64,000 nt of DNA from Craspedostauros australis (GCA_026770025.1 JAMXDE010000008.1:248001-312000); one strand, 5' to 3'; counted from the first letter of the stretch, positions 11,510 to 22,361 are shown. Made by a program: numbers and translations. Notes: generated from the sequence alone by a model not told the origin.

Positions 11510-12235
11510 ATGATATCGCTGCTGACACCTTCTCCGCTGCATTCTGCACTTGTCACACTGGCGAGTCTTGTCTCTGCCAGCGACATCAGCAACCCATTTG
11601 GCGTCGGCTTACTCTGTGCCGCGATCGCCGCCACTTCCGCAACGTTGCAGTCTGCCGAAGTCGTCGCTGCCACAGTGCCTCCACCGTCCAACACCGTCGT
11701 AATCGTGCAACAGCAACCGACGCCCGTGTTGGAGGTCATCAAGGTCTACGGTAGATTGGCAGGACCGTCATGCTATGGTTCCATCGCTCCGAAGGGATCC
11801 TCCTGCCAGGTGGTGCTGGACGATCTCTTATCGAAGACGCCGACACTGGACAAAGCTCAATTCGAATCGTATCTGCAGCAACAGCAGTTCCAGTGGCCGC
11901 TGAAGCCGTACGGCATCGACAAGTCTTTATCCAAGACGGCCGTCATGAACAAGGGCGCCGAAACGCGCGTATACATGGAGGAATTGGAGCGCAGAGGCCT
12001 GTACAATCCACGCAACCCAGCAGGTCCGTTGCCGTCCTCCTTGCGACCCAAAATGAATGCGCAAATCCAGAATGAATCATTCCAGGTGGATCGGGTTTTT
12101 GCGGCGATGTCATCGGACGCGGAACGAAGTGTAATCGATGTGGAGCAACTCAAGGCCAAGTACCCGGAGGGCGTCTTCGATTACTACGACTTTTTGGACT
12201 TGATCGGCAAGGAGACCATCCTGTGGCCGTATTAG
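11510..12235 (+). CDS. Orphan protein with N-terminal export or plastid-type signal
   Basis: A 241-residue intronless protein that I do not recognise. The first ~55 residues hold two hydrophobic stretches (around 10-24 and 30-50, the second Ala-rich with AATSATLQSAEVVAATV). This could be a signal peptide plus a second translocation signal, or a membrane hairpin. The mature part is hydrophilic, with a Gln-rich patch, a dibasic ERRGLYNP segment and an aromatic C-terminus ending in LWPY. A stop-free frame beginning at a good ATG, ordinary amino acid composition and its isolation between two other genes support a real gene. Targeting to the thylakoid lumen is possible but is inference only. Confidence 0.65.
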   Translation: MISLLTPSPLHSALVTLASLVSASDISNPFGVGLLCAAIAATSATLQSAEVVAATVPPPSNTVVIVQQQPTPVLEVIKVYGRLAGPSCYGSIAPKGSSCQVVLDDLLSKTPTLDKAQFESYLQQQQFQWPLKPYGIDKSLSKTAVMNKGAETRVYMEELERRGLYNPRNPAGPLPSSLRPKMNAQIQNESFQVDRVFAAMSSDAERSVIDVEQLKAKYPEGVFDYYDFLDLIGKETILWPY

Positions 12236-12396
12236 ACGAGCATGGATTATAGTCGGGTGTATCCGAGAAGAGTACAGCAGAGTTCTCCGTATTTTGCAAT
12301 TTATAGCGCGACGGTGTAATGTTGACCTTGCAGTGTCACTCCGATCTAAGAGCACTTGTGGTTCTCTTGAGTACGTCCAACCTCTCGCGGGCCTCA

Positions 12397-14250
12397 CTAT
12401 GCACGCTTCCCTCTCGTCGATTTCGCCTTACTCTTCGTCGGGCCATCCTTCTGCTCACATAGTCGTGCTTTCCCACCTTCGCATCCGTCAATTTTGTCTC
12501 CGTCGTCCGGCCAAACAATGTCGATTAAATCACCTTCGAAGCACTTCCCCAGCTTGTCTTTGCCTTCCCCCCACCGCACCTGCTTGGCCAACACCTGCAC
12601 GCCACTATCCTTCGCCATCTTGAGGTACTTCGCAAACGACGGACACGCGTCGTGGTTGGGCCGGAATACGACGGCATCTTCGCGAATGACCACGAACAGG
12701 ATTGTGGCATCATACCGCTCTTCGTCTTGATTGACATGCTCGCCTTTTGCCACCTTGGCCAATTCCCTCACATGCTTGATCGCCCGAGCGCTGACGACCG
12801 ATTCGCCGTCAGGCCCTTTCTGATTGGAATTGCCCCACGGAAAGATCCCGTTGCGTCGATAAGGCTGTTGGCTGTTGGTGAAAACGCACTTGACGTTGTT
12901 TGTGGGCAGCGAGTCGGGCGCGTAATCCGTATCCACCACCGTCTTGACTTCCACGATACGTCGCCGTAAAGCCGGATCTTTATGCCGCACGACGAAATCG
13001 GCGCGCATGTCCATGCCTAACGGATTGCGCACTTCACGTCGGAAGGAGTGCACGGCGGGAAAGTCATCGCCCAGCAGATTGTGTCCGATCAGCTGTTCCG
13101 CGATCTTCTCTCCCAAGCTCGGATGCGCACCGACCCACACGGCTGGCGTGTACCCGAACGAGGTTTCATCCACGCGCAGCAGCTGGGCAATGTACTCGCA
13201 TTTGGGCGTGTTGTATTTGGGGTTGACGGCGTTGGGTCCCACGAGGTCGCCCTTGCGATCGCGCGCTGGTTTCACGACGAGCTGCGCTCCAGACCTACAT
13301 TTTCCGCCCATATCGAGGTTGGGCAGATGCACAATGGCTTCGCGGTCTTCGTGCGGCAGGTAGACATCTCCGACGTACGGCGACCGATTGCGTTTCGACG
13401 GCCGGTGCCGCAGTTCACCAATGACGATGTCATCAGGCAGTTCGATCAGTGCGCCAGATTCTGGCAAAGCTTCAGCAACGCGGTCCGGTGCCGGACTCTT
13501 CGTTGATGCTTTCGTTTTTCGTTTGGTTGCGGATGCTGGTGCGGTGGTCTTGGCAACCTTCGTCGTTTTCCTTTTCGGAGTCTCGGTTGTCATGTCCTTA
13601 CTTGTATTGGCGGCGTCATCATCCTGATATTCGTCATCGTTGTTGTCCTTACTCTCAGGTTTTGACCTTTGCTTTCGCTTCTTCTCCTTTGACGGCAGAG
13701 ATGCTGCTTCGTCTATTTCACTCTCCTTCGTGCTGTCACTTCTCTTCTTCGGCTTCCGCGCTGCCTTCCTGGATCGGGCGGCAGTGCTCCGTTTCGACCT
13801 CTTTGAACTGCCGTCATCGTTCTCAGCAACAGCCGCAACAGCAACATCGTCCATAGTCATGTCGATTTCGAGAGGTCCGACAATGGACTTTCTGCTTCCC
13901 TTCTTGGCCTTGTCACTTCGAACATCTTCATGGGTGCTGTCATCGAGCCGCCTGTCGCTCTCGTCATCAACATCGACAACGATGGGCTTGGCGTACGTGG
14001 ATTGCTGCCGATTGCGACGAGATCGTGTCGTCACCATCTTGTCACCGTACAATGACGTCGTACTTCTAGTTGGAATGAGACGATAGCTGGGTCGATGGGA
14101 GAGTGACGCGAATGATGACGGTGTCAGTGATAATGGTGATGACCATTCAACGATCGATTGATGCCGCTGCCACGCCCGCGGTTGTGGCTTCCAAGCATGG
14201 ACCTGGAGGAACGGAAACAATGCGAGCAGGAGTCTCCGGTTCTTGTGCAT
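12397..14250 (-). CDS. SfsA-family (sugar fermentation stimulation A homolog) protein with exported N-terminus
   Basis: A 617-residue protein read from ATG 14250, which gives a short signal peptide (LLLALFPFLQVHAW). The open frame continues upstream to 14688, but that extension looks untranslated. Residues about 75-280 are a Lys/Ser/Asp/Glu-rich low-complexity linker. The C-terminal half (about 280-590) matches SfsA in order: HLPN near the start of the domain, VGAHPSLGEKIAEQLI, FRREV, MRADFVV, RIVEVKTV, SARAIKHVRELA and ILFVVIRED. In this family the Asp and the Glu-x-Lys of ADFVV...VEVK form a PD-(D/E)xK-like nuclease site, and bacterial SfsA binds DNA. The VHA-W junction followed by Ser/Thr/Arg-rich sequence could act as a diatom plastid presequence. 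Bacterial proteins are about 230 residues, so the linker and presequence are additions. Confidence 0.8.
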   Translation of the reverse strand: MHKNRRLLLALFPFLQVHAWKPQPRAWQRHQSIVEWSSPLSLTPSSFASLSHRPSYRLIPTRSTTSLYGDKMVTTRSRRNRQQSTYAKPIVVDVDDESDRRLDDSTHEDVRSDKAKKGSRKSIVGPLEIDMTMDDVAVAAVAENDDGSSKRSKRSTAARSRKAARKPKKRSDSTKESEIDEAASLPSKEKKRKQRSKPESKDNNDDEYQDDDAANTSKDMTTETPKRKTTKVAKTTAPASATKRKTKASTKSPAPDRVAEALPESGALIELPDDIVIGELRHRPSKRNRSPYVGDVYLPHEDREAIVHLPNLDMGGKCRSGAQLVVKPARDRKGDLVGPNAVNPKYNTPKCEYIAQLLRVDETSFGYTPAVWVGAHPSLGEKIAEQLIGHNLLGDDFPAVHSFRREVRNPLGMDMRADFVVRHKDPALRRRIVEVKTVVDTDYAPDSLPTNNVKCVFTNSQQPYRRNGIFPWGNSNQKGPDGESVVSARAIKHVRELAKVAKGEHVNQDEERYDATILFVVIREDAVVFRPNHDACPSFAKYLKMAKDSGVQVLAKQVRWGEGKDKLGKCFEGDLIDIVWPDDGDKIDGCEGGKARLCEQKDGPTKSKAKSTRGKRA

Positions 14251-14552
14251 GCTCCGTGCTGGTATTGATGGTGCGATGTGGAGGAAATGGTGCCATGTAG
14301 TGGTCTTTGCCCAACCCCGTTGCGGCTCCGGCTGCGATCCCATCACGTCTATCAGAGCAGTGGTATTGGTGTTGGTGGTGTGCCTCCGCATTACAAAGAC
14401 CATCACCGCGCTCCTTCTGTGATGTCCCCCACCAACAAACGACACAATCACGTCACAAGAAGAGAATTGAGTCAGTTTCACACGACCCACCTCTTCGAAC
14501 GGGATTGCTGGTATCATAGCTTCAACACGTTCAACCACCCTCCGGTAGCAAA

Positions 14553-16506
14553 ACGAGATTGTCTTCTCAACACGAGCAGCTGACAGAAACACACGCACAC
14601 ACACAAGACAGCTGCCAGAGGACCATATTATTATAATAAATTTACATTGTATTCTATAATATGATGCATACCGCACCAGCACTGTCAAGCGAACGACTCT
14701 CTGTCGGCTTCATCATCTTCAAGTCGTGTTGGAACGCTGCTGGACCATTGTGACGAAGTCTTCCTTCGCATCTCTCGGATTGATCTTGGTCGAACTCAAA
14801 GATTCCTTCTTCGTTCTCGCCCAATCGTCGACGTCCAAATAGGTGATGTTGTATGTGCGGATCAGTTGACGCAGCGTCACGAACCACAAATTAAGAGGCG
14901 ACTTGGAGCCGTACAACCGCTCCGGAACGTACGACAAATCGCGGGGAGAATCCCGCGCCCGGGCCCATGGTTTGTAGCCGCCGAACAGATGTCCAAAGTC
15001 ATTGCACGGCGTCGTGGGTTCGTTGTTGGCAAACTCCAGTTCGGCGTGGTGCGCGCACGAGACATTGCGGAGAGGATTGGCGAAAACGTACATGGTTTGC
15101 TGGATCATCATTGTCGTGACTAATTTGCCATCCCGAGATCGAGTCTGTGTCCTTCGCGGCGCGTCCCAGACTCGGAATCGCCGCCGCGAACTTTGGGTCA
15201 GGGAACCCTTCACGTAACGGAGATAGTAGTACAATAGACCTTGATCTAGCCTTGCGCCGTAGAAATCCCTGTTGCGAGCAATCGCAAGAGAAAAGTCGTG
15301 GATTAGAAGAGATGAGCGAGAGACGTGCAGTCCAGAAAAGTAGAGATATCCCAGGCTCAAATCACAGACGCGAGACACGACACGACAGTTGGAACAAACT
15401 TGACTCACCAATGCGCTTGATTCGACTGTCGATGGCTGTCCCATCCTTCGTTGTTTCCGATGCGATGACCCCAGCCGTACTGCGTGTCGAACGTCGTGCC
15501 ATTGACCAGATCACGATCCCGAATGATGGCCTGCAGCTGCTCCCAATCTCCCTCCTCCGGTTTGACCATGAACATGCCCGCGTTCATCGGAGAGTTGCGA
15601 CCATTCTGAATGAAATTATCCATGATGATGCGCTTTGTTGTCAGTGGCGCTGGCTTGACCGATTCTTCGAAAAGATAATCCATCGAGCAGTACGGAAACG
15701 CATCCCCATCGAAGAATATGACACGTTCGTATTCCGTCAATTGGAAGAGCCTCAATTTCTCCATGACCACGCTGGCGAAGGTCATCTTCACGGAAGGTGT
15801 CGACAGCATGCGTATCTGAATACCAAGGTCTGCGGTGATGTGCTGTTCCAACGACGTGAGCTCTTCTTTGGGCGTGCCGTTGGCAAACTGCAGCATGAGG
15901 ATGATGTCAGCCTTCGAGCCTCCGAGTCGTAACAAGTATGCGGCGATCCATGTGTTGAGAAGATACCCTCTGTATCCGTTGTCCGTCGGATCGACGGCTC
16001 CCAAGAGGAACAGATACGCAAATCGCGACTGTGACTGTGACTGATGCTGTTGAGGGATGGATTGGTTTCTTTCCTGAGTCCGAGTATCATTGACTTGCTT
16101 CTGCTGCTCTTCTTCTCGTTGTTGTGAGAAGGAAGACGCTTTCACATGCGCCGCCATCCTATCGGATTCAGCTACCACCATCTCGCTGCCAACCGGCGAT
16201 GCAGTCTTTGTTGCAGTCTTGTTCAGAGAAGCGTCATCAATCCTCGAGTTTGTCAGGATCCTCATATTCGAGCGCGTGCTGAGCAAACCCAGCGCCACTA
16301 TCAGCACCACCGCTATGCAACGTCGAGACTTCGTGGGGGCTTGCGTCATCATCCCTGCTGCTGCGCTTGTGGCACGACTACACCAAGAAGAGGAAGAGGA
16401 AGAAGTCACTGATGCCGCATTGCTCGATTGGCGCTGCCCACGATGGATCGCACTCAGATGATGAAGTCGGTGTCAGCGATAAGGTGAGACTTCCCGACGT
16501 TGACTG
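14553..16506. repeat. Duplicated block, copy 1 (contains glycosyltransferase B)
   Basis: About 1954 bp that recur in the same orientation at 20431-22361. The similarity covers the 3' flank (an ACGAGATTGTCTT start, a CA-rich tract and an AT-rich poly(A) region), both exons, the intron and the 5' flank up to CCCGACGTTGACTG. It then breaks up in both copies. This is a segmental duplication, not an isolated coding similarity. Confidence 0.85.
14719..16352 (-). CDS. GT8-like glycosyltransferase, copy B
   Basis: Exons 16352-15409 and 15268-14719 flank a 140-bp intron (GTGAGT...CAACAG) in the same position and phase as copies A and C. The spliced frame is 497 residues. The first ATG of a pair (16352/16349) is used; copy C keeps only the second. 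A type II anchor lies near residues 12-26, followed by a Gln/Glu/Arg-rich stem and then the GT8 domain with FFDGDAFPYCSMDYLF (DxD), NAGMFMV and WDFYGARLDQG. It is nearly identical to copy C across exons and intron. Visible differences are mostly single substitutions and a short Gln/Ser repeat change in the stem (QHQSQSQSQ versus QYQSQSQ). Confidence 0.85.
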
Positions 16507-17410
16507 TGGCATTCGTCACAAGTGCTGCTGCTCTGTCAGTGTTCGTACAGTGGTCTCCAATAACAGCTTCCACCGCACAGTGCTTCTTGCTGCTCACAAA
16601 CCGTGTGAATAAAAAAGCTGGTCAGAGATCATCGCCGAAAAAAAGCAAAGAGCCGCGATCAAGTGAGGAGAAGACATGAACACAAATGCATGTGAGACGG
16701 TTAAACAGGCGTTTCAAGGCGAACACGCGCTTCGTCCAATGGAAGTGGTGGAAAGAGTCATAATAGAGGATTTTCGCATTGAGCTCCCTCCACCCCAGTG
16801 TCATGTCACGGTTCGCATTGACTCTTGAGCCCCAAAACTTCACAGGACCTATTCGTGACAGAATACTGCTTGGATTAACTCGAGCTATTTTGAGTCTTTG
16901 TTATGCCTACGGTATCTACTTTAGACAAGCCCGCATCAGATTCTGAGTAACATTATTCTATTTGCTCATGGATGTGATAATATCCGTAAGGATTTTTTCG
17001 GGACTGGTGAATCCACTTAGCCGTAAGTGGACTCATGGGTCCACTTGTTTTCCTATTTCGTGCACAGGGGTCGTCAATGGAGTGGTGAATCCACTTACCG
17101 TAAGTGGATTTGCCAGTCCAGTGTTTGAGAAAACAACGACTACTTCGATTAATCTCATTTCAAACGATTTCTCTTGAGACTCGCACACTCGACTTCCGAT
17201 TCTCGTTTTACTCGTATCACTGCGTGTAAACTCCTCATCATGGCGACGTTGTATTCTGTATCAACCCATCCCTTTTGCTCACTTCCTCTACCACACGAGT
17301 GTTCATGTTTCATCCCAAGCACCTTTGTGATGATTGTTGTTTTCGAACAGTGTCATTTTGTGTTGTTCTCATGTACTATTCTTATAATATGTCGCTATTA
17401 TGTATCTCGT
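16507..17410. repeat. Intergenic region with repeated palindromes
   Basis: The 5' flank of copy B leads into non-coding DNA. Two direct copies of a GGTGAATCCACTTA(G)CCGTAAGTGGA-like unit start near 17007 and 17085. The first forms TCCACTTA / TAAGTGGA (17013-17020 with 17025-17032) and, alternatively, AAGTGGAC / GTCCACTT (17026-17033 with 17040-17047). The second forms an 11-bp perfect inverted repeat with a 1-base centre (17089-17099 and 17101-17111). No gene is recognised. These may be terminal or subterminal repeats of the neighbouring transposon remnant. Confidence 0.6.
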
Positions 17411-18860
17411 TCAATTTGCACGATTTCGTTTCTTTGCGTTGCGCCCATGACTAATGATGCCCGTGGATCGGCTTTGAAGTCTGGCTTCTGCCGCAGCTCT
17501 TCGTGCCGCTTCCATTGCTTCATTGAGGTTGACTGCTGTGTGCCTGTATTTGTTGCTTCTGAGGTTCGTGGCGTGGCGTTTGCATGCTTGAGATTCCTCA
17601 CTGGTGTTTGATGGAGCGGCGTTTAAGACTGGTGGAGTGATGTTAGGGTTTGTTGGCGTCGAAATCCCTGCTGTGTTCGACTCTACAGATGAAGCATAGT
17701 CTTGATCGCTGTTGCTGTCGCTCTTGCTGTGGTTGTCGTTGTTTGGTAGATTGGTTCTTTCTTTCTTCTCCCGAGCAAACTGTGCTTTCACCTTCTCAGC
17801 CCAGTCCTCCCCTTCAGTGTGAGCAATGCGATGACAGCAGTTCTGGATGATGATAGCATTGGCGCCCTTCGTTACGTTTATGAGAGCGACGGTGGGGGGG
17901 GGGGGATGCCACATTTCTGTAACCATTCTTGCTTCTTTGGCTTGATGTATCCACATGCAAATATATTGCATCCTGGACAAATCCATTTGGTTTGTGCATT
18001 GCACACAATACACGTACCTCTTCCCTCAGTGATGTACCTAGGGATGTGTGTTCCTTCTGTGATGCGTTTCTTCATTTTTTCTTCCTCGTTCAATTACATC
18101 GTTGACATGGCACTGAGGATTCCTTTGATCTTCAAGGGTCATTGTGGTGAGCCTGCGGGTTGCATCTCCCCATCGTCCACTGCAGGTATTCCATCAGGTA
18201 GAACGATTGTCTTGTGGATCACCTTCTTCTTCCCAGTCTTCTTCTTGTGCTGCTTGTTCTCATTGGCGAGCGCAATGCCCAACAGCTTCCGCACTTGTTC
18301 GATGATCCCGGAGATAGATTGTTTGAAGCTCCAGTCATGGTTCACCCTGTTGCGATAGTGTTCGATGGTATCATCAGGTTGCACTTGGGATCTTCGTTCC
18401 GATCGCATTGCTCGAGTGTGTTGAATCAATCTGTGGAGAGCGACAAACATGGTTTGGATCTGGCGACCGACAGCAACAGATTGCAAGGTTGCTTTGGGCA
18501 GCGGGGCTTCGTGCTGGCAGATCATCTTTGTTGTTATGTCGGAACCACCTTTGAGACAATTCCAAACTGCGCAGAGGTACGGAAGGAATGTCCTCACTGG
18601 CGGGACAGGGAAGGTCAACTGGGAGTGGCATGCTTGCCAGATCTTCATGTGATGAAGAAGATCTTCGGCGCTGAGCTTCCACAGATTCTTGCTTGCTCCG
18701 TGGAACTTGTTAGTGGTTGGATCAGCATTCAGGAAGTCTGCCATCAGCGTGCGCGAAGATTCTTTGGTTAAGTTTGGAGCGATGGCAGGCTAGGCGAACG
18801 CGAGCACCATGCAAAACAGATCCTCCAGGATGATACCGTAGTGCATGAGGATTGGAATGC
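17411..18860 (-). pseudogene. Decayed transposase-derived gene, C-terminal half (piggyBac-related, tentative)
   Basis: On the minus strand a coherent protein-like frame runs from about 18860 leftwards, crossing a TAG just upstream of MADFLNADPTTNKFHG (18744). After the stop at 18139 the same frame, past a further stop, contains a zinc-finger-like segment (C-x2-C ... C-x2-C: CIVCNAQTKWICPGC). A 13-base G run at 17893-17905 (C run on this strand) then shifts it into a charged Ser/Asn/Thr-rich tail that ends at 17411. At least two stops and one homopolymer frameshift rule out an intact gene. A Cys-pair finger after a helical domain resembles the C-terminus of diatom piggyBac-derived proteins. 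That assignment is from general resemblance and is not secure. The plus-strand fragment starts immediately beside it, head to head. Confidence 0.5.
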
Positions 18861-20191
18861 GAGAATCAGCATCCCCAAAATGATTCATGACTACAATCAC
18901 TGGATGGGTGGGGTTGATCGATGCAACCAGATCATCTCATATTATCATCTAAACATATGCTGCATGAGGATATGGATGCCATGTCGAGATGTACATGTGA
19001 GTATATGTCAAGATGTATGTGTATATGTGCATCGTTCACCCGTTATTCTCTCATACGCACTTGGACGGTATAACTACATTCGTGTCAATAGTATGCTGTG
19101 ATTCGTCAGAATTACAGGGGAAATGGAACACACGAAAAGGGGCAAGATTTCTGGAGGAAATTTGCAAATAACGATTTCTGGGAGAATCAGAAGATCGTCC
19201 GTCCATGCATCAATGGTACCAAGAGAATCTCGAGGTACTTCCCAACTAAACCTCAGATGACGATATCATCTGACAGGCTGCTGCATCACCAATGGAACGT
19301 GACATCTGGAGAGCAGAAGGACGCCTACTGACGTCGACAGGATGTCAACATGTCACCACGTTGACAGCTGTCTCCAAGTCAGAGCAGGAGGCGAAGATGC
19401 GATGACCCATGAAGATCATGGATACTGAAGGTGAACTTCAAATGGTAAGTACTCATGGAGTAGAAGCCAGTACTGAATGAACAGAGTGTCAAATGCGGAG
19501 TACGCATCGAACATGGAGTATCGTGTAGCACGAGCACACGATGTAGAGAGAGAGAGAATACAGATAGGAGCGAGAGAAGATCTCGCATACCAACTCATAG
19601 TCGGAGACTGAATCTACGAAACAGATTGAAGCGCCAAGAGCATCGGGCAAGAGAACGGCGTACACCGAGAGGATCGGAGTAGCCAAGTAATGAAATAGCA
19701 AACAGACGACTATCAACCAACACCATCTTCCACGATCGTAAGTTACCGTGAGCGGAACTTGCCAACAATGCCACTCATGTTCCATTTCCTGGACAGCCTC
19801 AGAGTGAATGCATGGATCAGTCATTGCCATCTGGTGGACGAAGAAGAGAGGCTGCCCCAAAAAGGAATTCACACTGGAGATGGTGGAAGCCCTTGCCAGC
19901 AAGTCGACCATCCGACAATTGAGAAGCACACGATCGTCGGAACAGATACCCAGACTGATTGTGACAAGGCACAGAATGAGCACATCCTTACCAACCCTCC
20001 CAGAAGGGAGATTGAAGGGAGAGGATGGAGAACATGAGCAAGTTATTGTGAAAGGAGAATGGGCAAGAATGTGCCGATACTGTGCATTTCTAGGTGCAAA
20101 TGCGCAACTTTCTGGCAAGGAGGGAACCAAACCTAAACGGGTTACCAGGATGTGTAGCTTCTGTAAAGTCTATATCTGTAGCGAACATTGA
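18850..20191 (+). pseudogene. piggyBac-type (DDE_Tnp_1_7) transposase remnant
   Basis: The frame near 18866-18950 reads IPKMIHDYNHWMGGVDRCNQ, the family-typical segment around the last catalytic Asp (HDYN..MGGVD). The following SYYH...CMRIWMP and, after an insert, YIRVNS also fit the domain order. The C-terminal Cys-rich finger is visible at about 20060-20190 (RMCRYC ... RMCSFCKVYICSEH). In between the frame is broken several times and interrupted by foreign sequence, including a ~90-bp stretch shared with 34150-34250. The N-terminal two thirds with the first two catalytic Asp residues are missing, since an unrelated minus-strand fragment begins at about 18850. It cannot encode a working transposase. 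Confidence 0.65.
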
Positions 20192-20430
20192 GATATATGC
20201 CATGGAAAGAAGTGAAACAGACCCAAACAAAAAATCAGTAGTTTCCCACGATACCACTGGTTGTGAGAGGTACAGGCTTAGTTTTCACATAGGCCCTGGT
20301 AGGGAAAATGCATTCAAGAAACAACTAGTGTCATTATATCGCCCATAATATAGGCTTTAAGCTTGGGCCGTTGAGGGATAGTGTCATTATCTCTGGATCA
20401 TGAAGGGATGGTAGTGAATTTCCTAACGAG
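20192..20430. other. Flank of the transposon remnant
   Basis: 240 bp of non-coding DNA ending at the left edge of the second duplicated block. It contains the repeated phrase AGTGTCATTAT twice, at about 20328 and 20379. Nothing else is recognised. Confidence 0.3.
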
Positions 20431-22361
20431 ACGAGATTGTCTTCCTAACACGAGCAGCTGGCAGAAACACACGCGCACACACACAAGACATCTGCCAGAG
20501 GACCATATTATTATAATAAATTTACATTGTATTCTATAATATGATGCATACCGCACCAGCACTGTCAAGCGCACAACTCTATGTCGGCTTCATCTTCACG
20601 TCGTGTTGGAACGCTGCTGGACCATTGTGACGAAGTCTTCCTTCGCATCTCTCGGATTGATCTTGGTCGAACTCAAAGATTCCTTCTTCGTTCTCTCCCA
20701 ATCGTCGACGTCCAAATAGGTGATGTTGTATGTGCGGATCAGTTGGCGCAGCGTCACGAACCACAAATTAAGAGGCGACTTGGAGCCGTACAACCGATCC
20801 GGAATGTACGGCAAATCGCGGAGAGGATCCCGCGTCCGGACCCAGGGCTTGGAGCCGCCGAACAGATGTCCAAAGTCATTGCACGGCGTCGTGGGTTCGT
20901 TGTTGGCAAACCGCAGTTCGGCGTGGTGCGCGCACGAGACATTGCGCAGTGGATTGGCGAAAACGTACATGGTTTGCTGGATCATCATTTTCTTGACTAA
21001 TTTGCCATCCCGAGATCGAGCCCGTGTCCTTCGCGGCGCGTCCCAGACTCGGAATCGCCGCCGCGAACTTTGGGTCAGGGAACCCTTCACGTAACGGAGA
21101 TAGTAGTACAATAGACCTTGATCCAGGCTTGCGCCGTAGAAATCCCTGTTGGGAGCAATCGCAAGAGAAAAGTCGTGGATTAGAAGAGATGAGCGAGAGA
21201 CGTGCAGTCCAGAAAGCAGAGATATCGCAGGCTCAAATCACTGACGCAAGACACGACACGACAGTTGGAACAAACTTGACTCACCAATGTGCTTGATTCG
21301 ACTGTCGCAGGCTGTGCCATCCTTCATCGTTTCCGATGCGATGACCCCAGCCATACTGCGTGTCGAACGTCGTGCCATTGACCAGATCCCGATCCCGAAT
21401 GATGGCCTGCAGCTTCTCCCAATCTCCCTCCTCCGGCTTGACCATGAACATGCCCGCGTTCATCGGAGAGTCGCGACCAGTCTGAATGAAATTATCCATG
21501 ATGATGCGCTTTGTTGTCAGTGGCGCTGGCTTGACCGATTCTTCGAAAAGATAATCCATCGAGCAGTACGGAAACGCATCCCCATCGAAGAATATGACAC
21601 GTTCGTATTCCGTCAATTGGAAGATCCTCAATTTCTCCATGACCACGCTGGCGAAGGTCATCTTCACGGAAGGTGTCGGCAGCATGCGTATCTGAATACC
21701 AAGGTCTGCGGTGATGTGCTGTTCCAACGACGTGAGCTCTTCTTTGGGCGTGCCGTTGGCAAACTGCAGCATGAGGATGATGTCAGCCTTCGAGCCTCCG
21801 AGTCGTAACAAGTATGCGGCGATCCATGTGTTGAGAAGATACCCTCTGTATCCGTTGTCCGTCGGATCAACCGCTCCCAAGAGGAACAGATACGCAAATC
21901 GCGACTGCGACTGATACTGTTGAGAGATGGATTGATTTCTTTCCTGAGTCCGAGTATCATTGACTTGCTTCTGCTGCTCTTCTTCTCGTTGTTGTGAGAA
22001 GGCAGACGCTTTCACATGCGCCGTCATCGTATCGGATTCAGTTACCACCATCTCGCTGCCAACCGGCGATGCAGTCCTTGTTGCAATCTCGTGGAGAGAA
22101 GCGTCATCAATCCTCGAGTTTGTGAGCATCCTCATATTTGAGCGCATGCTGAGCAAACCCAGCGCCACTATCAGCACCACCACGAAGCAATGCCGAGACT
22201 TCGTGGGAGCTCGCGTCATCTTCCCTGATGCTGCACGAGTAGAAGAAGAAGAAGAAGAAGTCGCTGATGCCGCATTGCTCGATTGGCGCTGCCCACGATG
22301 GATCGCACTCAGATGATGAAGTCGGTGTCAGCGATAAGGTGAGACTTCCCGACGTTGACTG
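20431..22361. repeat. Duplicated block, copy 2 (contains glycosyltransferase C)
   Basis: Counterpart of 14553-16506 in direct orientation, about 5.9 kb away, with the transposon remnants in between. The whole gene with its intron and both flanks is included. An expanded AGAAGAAG tract near 22240-22259 replaces a shorter tract in copy 1. Confidence 0.85.
20596..22219 (-). CDS. GT8-like glycosyltransferase, copy C
   Basis: Exons 22219-21285 and 21145-20596 with a 139-bp intron (GTGAGT...CAACAG) give a 494-residue protein. The layout equals copy B: a short cytosolic tail, a single anchor (VVVLIVALGLLSM), a Gln/Glu-rich stem, and the GT8 domain with FFDGDAFPYCSMDYLF and WDFYGA. The reading frame is intact and the catalytic DxD is kept, so both duplicates could be active. 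It probably works in the Golgi lumen. Substrate is unknown. Confidence 0.85.
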
